Source: Roseiarcus sp963732155 (GTDB lineage: Bacteria; Pseudomonadota; Alphaproteobacteria; Rhizobiales; Beijerinckiaceae). From it: a stretch of 64,000 nt of DNA. The stretch lies in the NCBI GenBank assembly GCA_963732155.1, contig CAVSYB010000013.1, positions 806,001-870,000 of the forward strand, written 5' to 3'. The notes beneath the pieces were generated by a model. It had not been told where the DNA came from. It searched no databases and saw nothing but the letters and a program-made list of their open reading frames with translations. A program made the translations under genes and the position numbers. Positions 25,609 through 35,043 of this stretch are shown here, piece by piece (positions within the stretch are counted from its first letter, which is position 1; each line of letters begins with the position of its first letter).

Positions 25609-26958
25609 TTACAGCGAGCCAATTTTGGCCATAGTGATGGTCTCCGCCGTAGCATTGCTTTCTCCGAATGCTAGTGGCGGATTTTCGATGCCGAAGCGGA
25701 CGTCCCACAGCTCGTGTCCTTGTCCGCTCCTTTGAGTGAATGACCAATTTTTCTTCCCAATTGCAGCACCGTCGATATTAAATGTTATGGCGGATTCTAT
25801 AAGGTCGAAAAAGCGAATCCCTGCCTCGGCAAGCATGAGGTCGATTGAGTACCTGCCGATTGCGAGTTTCACGGAAGGAAGCTTAGCGTGAATCACTGTA
25901 AGTCCACGCTCCGCTGTAATCTGCCAATCCTGGGCCAAGCCGCTCGGAGCGAACGCCACCGGCACGCCATCTGCTTGACGTAAAATCAGCTCGACACTGA
26001 AAGTGGTCGGCTCTTGAACCTCTACCTCGATCATTAGTGTCGGGGAGTCTCCGAACAGGAGAGAACTGGTCTTTTGTCCCTTGGTCTCAAGCCAAGCATT
26101 GCATATCGCCACACGATCCGGGCGAATGTGACGCCGCTCCAGATTGAGTCTCCCAGCGACGGCGCCTTGGCCCATGTACGTTCGTATTGATTGAGCCGCT
26201 TCGCCGTCCAGGAATATTCGTCCGTCTCGCAGCAGGATCGCCCGAGGGCAAAGCTTCTGCACCGCCGCCATGCTGTGACTCACGAACAACACCGTGCGTC
26301 CGCTGCGTGCGACATCGTCCATTTTGCCGAGACATTTCTTCTGGAATTCGACGTCGCCGACGGCGAGAACCTCGTCGACGACCAGAATCTCCGGCTCCAG
26401 ATGCGCGGCCACGGCGAAGGCGAGACGCACGTACATGCCGCTCGAATAGCGCTTTACCGGCGTGTCGAGGAACCTCTCAACCTCGGCGAAGGCGACGATC
26501 TCGTCGAACTTGCGTCGGATCTCGGCGCGGCGCATACCGAGAATGGCTCCGTTGAGATAGATGTTCTCGCGCCCCGTCAACTCGGGATGGAAGCCGGTGC
26601 CGACCTCGAGCAGGCTCGTCACGCGGCCCTCTATGGTGACCCGCCCCTCGGTCGGCTCGGTGATGCGCGAGAGGACTTTCAGAAGCGTCGACTTGCCGGC
26701 GCCGTTTGGGCCGATGACGCCGACCACCTCGCCGCGCCTGATCTCGAAATTCACGTCCCTGAGCGCCCAGAACTCCTCTGTCGTGTCGCCGGCGACCACG
26801 GCGCGGCCGCGCAGCATGTCGGCCGTCGCGCGCAACAAAGCATTCGCCTTGCGGCTGATGATGTCGCGCAAGGCGGTGTAGCGCTCGCGCTCGGATTCAT
26901 GGCCGATGACATATTTCTTGCCGAGAGCCTCGGCGCGGACAACGACGTCGCCGTTCAC
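25609..26958 (-). CDS. wzt: Polysaccharide ABC transporter ATP-binding protein with C-terminal glycan-binding domain
   Basis: A 449-residue Wzt-type ATPase that pairs with the Wzm-like permease just upstream to export a lipid-linked polysaccharide. The nucleotide-binding domain has Walker A GPNGAGKST near residue 83, the H-type ABC signature YSSGMYVRLAFA, and Walker B EILVVDEVLAVGD, plus the GTGFHPELTGRENIYLNG segment typical of O-antigen exporters. After about residue 270 an extra domain of some 180 residues with beta-rich composition corresponds to the Wzt C-terminal domain that recognises the terminal modification of the glycan. The end (FGIENPPLAFGESNAT) lacks a clear motif. It follows the permease gene by about 40 bases. 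Confidence 0.93.
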   Translation of the reverse strand: MNGDVVVRAEALGKKYVIGHESERERYTALRDIISRKANALLRATADMLRGRAVVAGDTTEEFWALRDVNFEIRRGEVVGVIGPNGAGKSTLLKVLSRITEPTEGRVTIEGRVTSLLEVGTGFHPELTGRENIYLNGAILGMRRAEIRRKFDEIVAFAEVERFLDTPVKRYSSGMYVRLAFAVAAHLEPEILVVDEVLAVGDVEFQKKCLGKMDDVARSGRTVLFVSHSMAAVQKLCPRAILLRDGRIFLDGEAAQSIRTYMGQGAVAGRLNLERRHIRPDRVAICNAWLETKGQKTSSLLFGDSPTLMIEVEVQEPTTFSVELILRQADGVPVAFAPSGLAQDWQITAERGLTVIHAKLPSVKLAIGRYSIDLMLAEAGIRFFDLIESAITFNIDGAAIGKKNWSFTQRSGQGHELWDVRFGIENPPLAFGESNATAETITMAKIGSL

Positions 26959-27000
26959 GCCGGTCTTTCCAAAGCGCTCGCCTGAAGCATCCGACTCACC

Positions 27001-27936
27001 TCAAAGCAGGTCCGCGAAGGTGCGCTCGGTGCTGCGGAAGCGCGAGACGCCGAGCCAAAGCAGGAAGGCGACCACGGCGAGGCTCATCAAGAAGCCCGGC
27101 AGGTAGAGCTGGCTTTGCCCGCCAAGAAGGCACCAGCGGAAGCCATCGATGACGCCGACCGCCGGATTGAGACTGTACAACAGGCGCCATTCGCCCGGCA
27201 CTCTCGCGCTCGAAAACCCGACGGGCGAGACATAGAGGCCGAACTGCACGATGAACGGGATGACGTAGCGGAAGTCGCGATATTTGACGTTGAGGGCGGT
27301 GATGAACAGCCCTGGGCCGAGGCTCGCCAAAACGGCGAGGAGGGCGAAGGCGGGGAGGAATACGATCCGCCAATCGGGCCAGAATCCGAACCACAGCATC
27401 AGACCGAACAGCAGCGCCAGGTTGATGCCGAAATCGACGAGCGCCACTACGGCCGAGGACGCCGGAATGATGATGCGCGGGAAATAGACCTTGCCGACCA
27501 GATTGGCGTTGCCGACCAGACTGCCCGACGCTTCGCCCAGAATGCTCGAGAACAAGAACCACGGCAGCATTCCCGCGAAGACGAGAACGGGATAGGGGGC
27601 GGCGCCGTCGCTCGGCAGTTTGGCAAGGCGGCTGAACACGATCGTGAAGATGACCATCGTCAGGAACGGGCGCACGACCGCCCAGGCGACGCCGATGACC
27701 GTCTGCTTGTAGCGCACCGCGACGTCGCGCCAGGCGAGGATGGCGAAGAGCTCGCGATAGCGCCACAGGTCCGACCAGTAGTTCCGCTCAGCGCGCCCGG
27801 CTTCCAGAATGATCGTACGTCGAGCGGGCGCGGACCGGTCGGGCGCATTCGGCGCGAGGGAAGCCTCGGCGGACGAAGGCGGCGATTCCGGGAGGGTACG
27901 CGGTTCAGGCGAGGCTGCGGACGAGGTCGTCGACAT
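27001..27936 (-). CDS. wzm: Polysaccharide ABC transporter permease
   Basis: A 311-residue ABC-2 type permease. A disordered Ser/Pro-rich N-terminus (about 45 residues) precedes LWRYRELFAILAWRDVAVRY and six hydrophobic segments; the conserved NPAVGVIDGFRWCLLG lies near the last third, as in Wzm/RfbA/TagG proteins. It forms the inner-membrane channel with the Wzt-like ATPase encoded next. The ATG at 27936 overlaps the 3' end of the upstream GT4 gene by 32 bases; a TTG at 27960 is an alternative. Confidence 0.93.
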   Translation of the reverse strand: MSTTSSAASPEPRTLPESPPSSAEASLAPNAPDRSAPARRTIILEAGRAERNYWSDLWRYRELFAILAWRDVAVRYKQTVIGVAWAVVRPFLTMVIFTIVFSRLAKLPSDGAAPYPVLVFAGMLPWFLFSSILGEASGSLVGNANLVGKVYFPRIIIPASSAVVALVDFGINLALLFGLMLWFGFWPDWRIVFLPAFALLAVLASLGPGLFITALNVKYRDFRYVIPFIVQFGLYVSPVGFSSARVPGEWRLLYSLNPAVGVIDGFRWCLLGGQSQLYLPGFLMSLAVVAFLLWLGVSRFRSTERTFADLL

Positions 27937-28984
27937 GCTTCGAGAAGTTGTTGAAGGCAAAACGCTCCACCGACCCCGGGCTCGCGGGGCCGCGCCGATT
28001 CAGTTCCGAGACGAGGGCGTCGACCAGCTGGCGAGGATCGTCGGGATCGACGAGCCGCCCGATCTCGCCATCGGCAAGCGCGTCCAGGCTCCCGTCCCGG
28101 ACGCCGCCGATCACCGCAAGCCCGCTGCGCGCCGCCTCCAGGAACACGATGCCGAAACCTTCCCCGGTGCTCGGCATGGCGAACACGTCGGCCAGCGCGA
28201 AGTAGTCGGGCAGCTCATCGGCCGCCACCTGGCCCGCGAAGATCACCCGGTCGGCGACGCCCCTGGATCGCGCCTCAAGCTGGAGACGGGGAACATTGTC
28301 GCCCGAACCGACGATCAGATAGATCGCCGCGGGGCAATGCGCGGCGACGTCGGGCAAAGCGGCGATAATGCGATCGTGTCCCTTGTATCGTTCCGCGCTG
28401 ACGATTCGACCGACGGTAAGGATGACTTTTCGCCCTTCGAGGCCATGCCGCCGGACGAGATCGGGCCGTCGCGCGCGCGGGGCGTATTCGGCGTTGAAGG
28501 TATTGGGCAGCACGCGCACGCGCCACGGCTCGACATCCGCCCAGTCGAGAAGCCGTCGTCGAGTGTAGCGGCTCACCGCGGTGATGAGGTCCGCGTGTTC
28601 GGCGGCGCGCCGAACTGCGGCGTTCGGCGCGCTCCAGGCCTCGAAGCCGTGGACCTGAAGCCACAGCCGTTTGGAGGTGAGCCTCGCGAGCGCAGCGGCG
28701 AGGGGGATCGCGTTGAGATGACCGCAGAAGATGACGTCGAACCGCCGCCGCAGGGCGAACGCCGCCGCCCGGGCGCCCCAACTCACCCGTCCGCGCGACG
28801 GCCGAGGCTGCGTGATCTTGACTGGCAATCCCGCGGGCGCCGCGCCGAAGCGCGGCAACGCCGTGACGCTCTCGACCAGCGATGATTGAGCGAGCGCCGA
28901 CATGAGGTCACGATTATATTGCGCAATGCCGCCGCCCGCGCCAAAGCCGTCGGTAAGGAGCGCCAGAATGGCGACACGATTCAT
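27905..28984 (-). CDS. Glycosyltransferase family 4
   Basis: A 359-residue GT-B glycosyltransferase. MNRVAILALLTDGFGAGGGI followed by AQYNRDLMSAL opens the acceptor domain. KVILTVGRIVSAERYKGHDR near residue 185 and MPSTGEGFGIVFLEAARSGL near residue 270 form the donor site, with both EX7E glutamates present. Its end overlaps the start of the permease gene, so glycosyltransferase and exporter are probably co-expressed. Confidence 0.92.
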   Translation of the reverse strand: MNRVAILALLTDGFGAGGGIAQYNRDLMSALAQSSLVESVTALPRFGAAPAGLPVKITQPRPSRGRVSWGARAAAFALRRRFDVIFCGHLNAIPLAAALARLTSKRLWLQVHGFEAWSAPNAAVRRAAEHADLITAVSRYTRRRLLDWADVEPWRVRVLPNTFNAEYAPRARRPDLVRRHGLEGRKVILTVGRIVSAERYKGHDRIIAALPDVAAHCPAAIYLIVGSGDNVPRLQLEARSRGVADRVIFAGQVAADELPDYFALADVFAMPSTGEGFGIVFLEAARSGLAVIGGVRDGSLDALADGEIGRLVDPDDPRQLVDALVSELNRRGPASPGSVERFAFNNFSKHVDDLVRSLA

Positions 28985-29054
28985 TTCCGCCGGCTGCTTC
29001 CGCGCTTGCGTGGGAAGCGCTTCGATGGGCCGACGCGCATTGTTTCTCAGCGTC

Positions 29055-30917
29055 TCACCAGCCGCGTTGAAACAACGACGCGGCGGGCTTCAGAAGGGAC
29101 TGACTGTCCCACACGACACGAGACCAATCGCGCGCCCATGGCGTTGCTGAAACTCTTCTCGATGGGCCAACGCCCTGGTGCGTACGCGGACTTGCCCGCA
29201 TCCAGGTCTCGACCGGCGTTGCAAAGCCGGTCTTTGCGCGCCTCGCCACAGTCGGAGGCAACGGACGGGTCGGCGCCTTTGACAAGAGCTGCTTTCCGTC
29301 CGGTTCCCGCCTGGACGTTATCGGCGCCGTTCTGCGTAGAAGCACGCTGTCGACCAACGGCGCGCGCACCTCGAGCGAATGGGCCATGCTGGCCCAATCG
29401 GCGTCTCGCAGGAGTTGATTGCGCAGGTAGAGGGAGGATTCGAGCGCGGCCACGCGCCCAAAGGCTGTGCGCGGGCGGGGCTCGATCTCCCGATCGATGA
29501 GGCGCATGGGCGACAGCCGGCGCAGGCCTTGGGTGATGGCGTCGTGGTCCAGCATCCGGCCCAGCTCCCACGGCATGAAGAGCCCGCGCTTCAAGAGGTA
29601 GGCGCCAGCGTAGCTCCCGCCCAACTCGATCATCCCGGCCGACTTCGGACTGACGTCGAAGGCTCCGGCGGCACTTGAGAAGACCATGCGCGCGGCTCGA
29701 CCCAGCAGAGGAATTCGCGACGCCAACCCGAACGTTCTTACCCAGCGCGGGATATCTCGAAAGGAAGGATAGCCGCCGAAAAGCTCGTCGCCGCCGAGCC
29801 CCGAGATCACAACCTTGAGACCCAGTTCGTGAGCCGCTTTGGACACGAACCAAGTGTTGACGCCGTCGATGGACGGCTGATCCATGGCCTCGACGATCCG
29901 CGGCAAGTCCGACTCAAATTCGGATCGGGTGACGATGCGACTGGTGTGAGATGCGCCATAGTTCGCGGCCACCTCGCTGGCGAGCGCGGTCTCATCCTCG
30001 TGCTTGCCGCGAAACTCTTCGAAGCCCACGGTGATCGTCTGGATGTCCGCAGCGCCTGCGTCGCGCATGAGTTCGACGAGCGCGCCGGAATCTATCCCCG
30101 CCGACAAGAACGCCCCGACCGGAACATCCGCGACGAGATGACTGCGAACGGATTCTTTGAGAGCTTGGCGGACTTCCGCGAAGTCCTCAGATGGAGACCG
30201 TCTTCCTTGTTCGGCGTTGCGATAGACCGAAGCGATTGAATGATAGCGTTGCGGCGCATGCACGCCCAAGCGGTCGACAGAGATTGTCGTGCCGGCCGGC
30301 ACGCAACGGATCGCGCGCCAGATTGTGAAGGGTTCTGGCACGCTGCCGAATAGAAAGAACCCGACGACGCCGGCGGGCTCCGGGTCTCGGGATAGGGCGC
30401 CGCCGGCGAGCAGCGCCTTGACCTGCGACGCGAAACGGAAGGTCCATCCGTCATCGCTGTAATAGAGCGGCTTGATTCCATAAGGATCGCGCGCCAGCAG
30501 CAAGACGCGCCTCGTGACATCCCAGATCGCGAACGCGAACATGCCGCGCAAATCCCGAACCATGTCCGCGCCGCGATCGGCATAGAGATGAAGCAGAACT
30601 TCGGTGTCTGACTGAGTTCGGAACTTGAAGCCTTTCGCCACAAGGGCGCTTCGAAGCTCACGGTAGTTGTAAATTTCGCCATTGAAAGTGACGACGATAC
30701 TTCCGTCTTCCGTTTGCATGGGCTGCAAACCCTTGTCGGAAAGGTCGATAATGGCGAGACGACGATGGCCAAAACCGACGCGTTCGGCGGAGTCGACCCA
30801 AAGTCCGACGCCGTCGGGACCGCGAGCCTTCATGTGGTCGCGGATGGCGACCAATTCGCTTCGATCGATTCCGTTCGCAGCGTAATGGTATGCGTTTATG
30901 CCGGCGATTCCGCACAT
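29055..30917 (-). CDS. asnB: Asparagine synthase (glutamine-hydrolysing) family amidotransferase
   Basis: A 620-residue class II amidotransferase. The start MCGIAGINAY is set by the catalytic Cys2, which must be N-terminal after Met removal; a longer frame upstream would bury it. The glutaminase domain shows RGPDGVG, RLAIIDLS and FNGEIYNYRELR. The ATP-PPase domain has LSAGIDSGALVELM near residue 272 (Ala for the first Gly of SGG), VISGLGGDELFGGYPSF, and the closing KTGFATPVETWM. Members in exopolysaccharide loci are thought to amidate a sugar carboxylate rather than make asparagine; that role is inferred from context. Only about 70 bases separate it from the next GT4 gene. Compare the divergent paralogue at 1133-3043, which lacks Cys2. 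Confidence 0.93.
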   Translation of the reverse strand: MCGIAGINAYHYAANGIDRSELVAIRDHMKARGPDGVGLWVDSAERVGFGHRRLAIIDLSDKGLQPMQTEDGSIVVTFNGEIYNYRELRSALVAKGFKFRTQSDTEVLLHLYADRGADMVRDLRGMFAFAIWDVTRRVLLLARDPYGIKPLYYSDDGWTFRFASQVKALLAGGALSRDPEPAGVVGFFLFGSVPEPFTIWRAIRCVPAGTTISVDRLGVHAPQRYHSIASVYRNAEQGRRSPSEDFAEVRQALKESVRSHLVADVPVGAFLSAGIDSGALVELMRDAGAADIQTITVGFEEFRGKHEDETALASEVAANYGASHTSRIVTRSEFESDLPRIVEAMDQPSIDGVNTWFVSKAAHELGLKVVISGLGGDELFGGYPSFRDIPRWVRTFGLASRIPLLGRAARMVFSSAAGAFDVSPKSAGMIELGGSYAGAYLLKRGLFMPWELGRMLDHDAITQGLRRLSPMRLIDREIEPRPRTAFGRVAALESSLYLRNQLLRDADWASMAHSLEVRAPLVDSVLLRRTAPITSRREPDGKQLLSKAPTRPLPPTVARRAKTGFATPVETWMRASPRTHQGVGPSRRVSATPWARDWSRVVWDSQSLLKPAASLFQRGW

Positions 30918-31053
30918 GAGAGCTGTATCTCGCCCGGTTAGGCCAAGGGTCGCGCAAGCGCCCGACTCGCTGCTATCGCGTGATCGCGGCGATCCTCGAA
31001 AAGGTCTTTTCGAACGGCGCAACTTTCCAAGTCAAACCCGGGCGTAGACCCCT

Positions 31054-31956
31054 TTAGTGCGAGCGCCGGGACCGTAGCCTGATGGGGGCGGCCGAGCGCA
31101 ATCGGGCGCTGACTTCATCAAGGTCACGAACGAAAATTGTATTTCCTGAATCCGATCGCCGTCGCTTGAGAGGCGTCAATTGACGTTGCTCTGGATGATA
31201 TAGGAACGGCGCAAACCCGGCGGCCTGAACCGGTTCGACAACGTCGTTCGATGAGCGGCCATAGGCGCGACAGTTGTCGTTGATTTCCACAATGAGCGCC
31301 AGAAGAGCGGGATTGATCAGCGCTTGATGACCGCCAGCGAGCGCCTCCAACTCAAAACCCTCAACATCGATTTTCATCAAGGTGGGAGATCGGCGCTCCA
31401 GCATCCGGTCAAGCGTTTCAACCGGCAAGTCTACGGCAGCCTCACCGGGGAGCGCCACATGATTGACGGCGTCCTGGTTGAACGTAAATCGCAGAACGCC
31501 GGGTTCCGCCCCAACGCCCACCCGATGCAGTGTCACCAAGGTCGACAATTTGTTGAGGCGAATGTTCGCCACAAAACGATCCGCCGTATCGCCGATGGGT
31601 TCGAACGCTATCGTCGTTGCTCCTGCTACGCCGCTTGCCAACACGCTATAGGAACCGGCGTTGGCTCCGACGTCGACGAAAAGATCGCCGGGACGCAAAA
31701 GGTGCAAAGCGAACGCCATGTCCGCGTATTCAGCGAGGCCATAGAAGATATTGCCCGTGATGCCGGTTTCGCCAGCCCGCGCAAATAAAGTCGTGCCCCC
31801 GACGAAAGGCACGATGAGCGGTCGGGGCGCGAGCCGCGAGACGATCTGCCAGCGCGCCCAGCGGCCCAGCGCTTGTAGCTCTCGTCCACGGTTAAGCGGA
31901 TGGCGAGCGACCTCGGCAAGTTGCCGCGGAACGGCAAGAACCCTTTGAATCATCAT
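31054..31956 (-). CDS. FkbM-family methyltransferase
   Basis: A 300-residue protein whose C-terminal two-thirds is an FkbM SAM-dependent methyltransferase: SAM loop DLFVDVGANAGSYSVLASG near residue 95, TIAFEPIGDTADRFVANI, and LMKIDVEGFELEALAGG near residue 200. These enzymes O-methylate hydroxyl groups, here probably on the polysaccharide. The N-terminal 80 residues are less conserved. It is intact, unlike the FkbM copy at 15959-16770, and precedes the AsnB gene on the same strand. Confidence 0.9.
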   Translation of the reverse strand: MMIQRVLAVPRQLAEVARHPLNRGRELQALGRWARWQIVSRLAPRPLIVPFVGGTTLFARAGETGITGNIFYGLAEYADMAFALHLLRPGDLFVDVGANAGSYSVLASGVAGATTIAFEPIGDTADRFVANIRLNKLSTLVTLHRVGVGAEPGVLRFTFNQDAVNHVALPGEAAVDLPVETLDRMLERRSPTLMKIDVEGFELEALAGGHQALINPALLALIVEINDNCRAYGRSSNDVVEPVQAAGFAPFLYHPEQRQLTPLKRRRSDSGNTIFVRDLDEVSARLRSAAPIRLRSRRSH

Positions 31957-32045
31957 CCAGATCGTATCGATTGACGCAAAATCTGCGGGCTCGACGGATT
32001 TTTTGCATTGCGATAGCGCCCAGTTCGAGCGCTAACCGACTTCAA

Positions 32046-32480
32046 TCACGGCTTGATTGATTTCAAGCAGACGCGATCGGCCGACAAACGTCCTGGCGGA
32101 AAAGATCGCCATATTCCTCGCATGAATTCGGACGGCCGAACGAGCGGCCTAAGAGCCCGCCGCGTCAAATTCCCTTCCGCTGCCGCGAGCCTCAATCCAA
32201 GGAAACGATGGAGGGAAGGCTTCGTCGCGCCGAGGAGTTCGGAAAAAGTCGCCTTGAGTTCGACGGCGCTCCAATATCCCCCCTCAAACCCTTCGTCTTG
32301 CTCCCCCAGAGGTCGTTCGACGATCGGCTCCCTCGCGACAGTCCAGCGACTTCCGGCCAAAACTGCAAAACGTGGAACGGTTGCGTCGGACCGAATCCAG
32401 CCGCCCTTCGCCAAAAGCGGCTCCAGACCGAACAACATGGCCCTTAAGGGACCACCCGGCGCGGAACCAAAAATGCGCAT
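32046..32480 (-). CDS. Hypothetical protein, unassigned
   Basis: A minus-strand frame of 144 residues from the ATG at 32480 (MRIFGSAPGGPLRAML), or 173 residues from 32567, which begins directly beside the stop of the NusG-like gene. Composition is protein-like, with balanced charges and WIRSDATVPRFAVLAGSRW near the middle, but no family was recognised. There is no signal peptide or clear membrane segment. Position and strand fit the operon. A plus-strand frame over the same bases is equally long, so this call rests mainly on strand and composition. Confidence 0.35.
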   Translation of the reverse strand: MRIFGSAPGGPLRAMLFGLEPLLAKGGWIRSDATVPRFAVLAGSRWTVAREPIVERPLGEQDEGFEGGYWSAVELKATFSELLGATKPSLHRFLGLRLAAAEGNLTRRALRPLVRPSEFMRGIWRSFPPGRLSADRVCLKSIKP

Positions 32481-32567
32481 GCTACCGCACTTCGGGTGAA
32501 CCGGTCCCCAAAGCCATGCTTGGTCGCCTCGCCCGCGCGATACCCAAGGGCGATGCGAAAGAAACAA

Positions 32568-33152
32568 TCACGCCGCCGTCAGATCGACCTGGTCAATCGT
32601 GATCGGCGCCTGGCAGCCCATGATCTTCAACAGAACACGAACGCGTCCCTTCCCGTCGAGCCGATCCAGCACGCCGTGAATCTGCGCGAAAGGACCGGTC
32701 AACACGCGCACCGGCTGCCCCGGTCGGAGCCCGCCGTCGAAGCGCACCAGACCCGTTTCGTCGACCGTCGCGAGCAAGGCCTCCACCACGCCCGTCGGGA
32801 CGGGCGTCGGGCGGCCGTGGGCGCAGACCAGCCGCGCCACGCTGAAAGTCCCGTTGATCGAACGCCAACGATCCCGATCAGGATCGAGTGCGACGAAAAT
32901 ATATCCGGGAAAAACCGGCGCGACCACTTCGCGCCATTTACGGGCGTGGCGAACAGTCTTGTGGAAGGAGGGCAAGAAGCTTCGGAAACATTGCGCGGTC
33001 AGGTGAAGGCGGGCGAGTTTTTCGCGATGATGCAGGGTCTGGACGACAAACCAGCGCTCCCCGTCCCGCAATTCGAAATGGAAGTCTGTGACCTCTTCAG
33101 CGTGGCCGTGTCCCAAACGCGCGCGCTGAAGGCCCTTTGCCGAGACGACCAT
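32568..33152 (-). CDS. NusG/RfaH-family transcription antiterminator
   Basis: A 194-residue NusG paralogue of the RfaH/UpxY type. An NGN domain runs from GERWFVVQTLHHREKLARLH near residue 31 to SINGTFSVARLV, with the characteristic PVFPGYIFVALD. A KOW domain follows (GLRPGQPVRVLTGPFAQIHG, then VLDRLDGKGRVRVLLKIMG). Such proteins ride with RNA polymerase and let it read through long, poorly translated polysaccharide operons. It lies inside the locus, downstream of the ligase gene and upstream of the main glycosyltransferase block. The ATG at 33152 has TAAGGC just upstream; an ATG at 33194 is possible. No ops or JUMPstart element was found on the minus strand. Confidence 0.9.
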   Translation of the reverse strand: MVVSAKGLQRARLGHGHAEEVTDFHFELRDGERWFVVQTLHHREKLARLHLTAQCFRSFLPSFHKTVRHARKWREVVAPVFPGYIFVALDPDRDRWRSINGTFSVARLVCAHGRPTPVPTGVVEALLATVDETGLVRFDGGLRPGQPVRVLTGPFAQIHGVLDRLDGKGRVRVLLKIMGCQAPITIDQVDLTAA

Positions 33153-33333
33153 TGCCTTATGCAGCGTCGCGCACGACTCGCGACCCGGTCCCAACCGGCT
33201 TGACTCGGTTTACGAACCTCACACGATTACCCCCGTTACTCGCCATAGCCTTCACCAACGCCTATCCGAAAGCGTGCCTCTTCGCAAGCGCGAGAGATTG
33301 GCGGACAGGAGATCCCCGGCCGTATGGTCATCA

Positions 33334-34755
33334 TCATTGCTCGGCTGGAGCCGCGTCTTCAACCGGCTTCAGGGGCGCGCGCGATTGCCTGTGTTTGCGC
33401 CGGCGCCGGTGTCGCCGCAACCCCGACCACCAGACCTCGCGACCATAATCCGCCGGCGGAGGCTTGAACTGCAAGGCTGCGCAGAGCGCGAGCACAGATT
33501 CGAGCGCGATCGTGCGCAAGGGATAATCCACAACCGAATGCAGCAACAAAAGCCAAATGACAATGACGCCCGCGCGTGCTTGCCGTCCGTCGGCCTCTCG
33601 TTCACCGACGAGCGCCCGACGCGTGCCAAAGCAGAGCCAAACTACGAAACCCAGGAGAAGCGCCAGCGACGCCAGGCCGCCCTCGAGCACAATCTCGAGC
33701 AGGTCATCGTGGGCGCGGTTGACGATTTGAGGAATGAGATCGGCTATTCGCTCATGCAGCGGATAGACGCTCGGAAAGGTTCCAAACCCCGACCCGAAGG
33801 GAAAATAACTCCAAAGGGCTCGCCAAGTGACGGCTGCGAGCGTCCAACGAGAATCCTCGACGAGATCTTAAGTCGCGAATCGCTCCAAAATCGCCAACAG
33901 GCCCAGGCCCAGCAACAAGGGGAGCAACATCAGTCCCAGCCCAACGACCAGCCAGAAAGCTCGACGCCGTCCAAATCTGGCGACTTCCGGACGCAACACC
34001 ATCGCCACGGTTGCAAGAATCGAAACCCCGCCGAAGATGATGGCCGCACGGGAACCCGACAGCGACAGGCCAAACAACAGGGCGGCGGCGACGCCGCCGA
34101 GGATGGCGAGAGACAGCGCATGCGAGCGAAGGCGTGATTGGGTCAGCGCGGCGGCGGATAGAGGCAACAAAGAATATTCAAAGGCGCCAAAATGGTTCGC
34201 ATTGGCGAAAAATCCTACGCCCTTGCCGATATTGGTGACATTGTAAAAATAGAGCCCGCTATCCAGTCCGCCGATCACCTGCAACATTGCTATTGGGACG
34301 CTCGCGACGCCGATCGCCGCCACGACGAGCGCTTGCAATTTGCGGGCGTCGCGGTCGAGGCTCAGGGCGGCCAAAAAAATGGCGACGGGCGGCAGGAGGG
34401 ACAAAAGGGCGCGCCAGGTGGCCCCCGGAATCACGGTGACCGGGCGCCATGACAAAGGGACTTCGGCCGCGGTAAAAATGTCAACGACGGGCTGGCGGCC
34501 AGGCAGGGCGCTCCAAAGCCAGGCTGGCAGAGGGATCAATTGCGCGCATGGCAAGGCGACGACGCCGATCAATATGGCGAGGGCGCCAGGCGACTGCTTC
34601 AGAATGGGCCATGCCCGCGGTAGCGCCAGCGCAAGCAAGGGCAAAGCGACGAGTTCCGGGATCGCATCGCAACCCAGTCCCTGGCGCGCGCCGCCGCCAA
34701 ACAGCAGCGCCGCGGTCAACGCGACGCAAGCGAGCCATAGCAACGGGTCTTTCAT
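33334..34755 (-). pseudogene. O-antigen ligase (WaaL-like) interrupted by an in-frame TAA
   Basis: A 473-codon frame encodes an O-antigen ligase/polymerase family membrane protein, but codon 296 is TAA (33868-33870). The upstream part (MKDPLLWLACVALTAALLFG onward, about ten membrane segments) ends ILERFAT. The same frame then resumes DLVEDSRWTLAAVTWRALW and carries the periplasmic-loop signature YFPFGSGFGTFPSVYP and NRAHDDLLEIVLEGG plus further membrane segments and a basic tail. Both halves are needed for ligase function, so the product should be inactive unless the stop is read through. The frame is otherwise undisturbed, so the lesion is one substitution. The ligase ATG overlaps an upstream TGA (ATGA, 34752-34755). 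Confidence 0.85.
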
Positions 34756-35043
34756 GATTTCCCGAAGTCGTCCCCGACAAACTCAACCGCGGCGCCGGCA
34801 ACCCGCAACTGCGCTCTTCTCCCCACCGACCGCCTCGCCGTGGCCTTGGGAAACATCGCGTCCAGGTTTTCCTCGGAGCCACTGAGGCGCGATCAAAAGC
34901 AATTCCGGAATCCGCATCCAGTCGTCGCCGCCACGCGCGTCGCCCTTTTGTGTTCGATTGGCGTCGCGCGCATCGAACCATAAGACGAGGACTTTGAGGC
35001 CTCGAGCCGCGGTCCGAATTGAAAACGCAAAGCCCGAGATCAT
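34752..35043 (-). pseudogene. Possible frameshifted small gene coupled to the ligase gene
   Basis: The gap between the ligase gene and the helical-repeat gene has a coding-like signal in two frames that would join by one frameshift near 34870-34890. The first part runs from an ATG at 35043 to MRIPELLLIAPQWLRG. The second runs SGSEENLDAMFPKATARR to GDDFGKS and closes with a TGA that overlaps the ligase ATG. In the second part this frame has clearly more G/C third positions than the alternatives. No family was recognised. Overall this is a weak inference. Confidence 0.3.
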
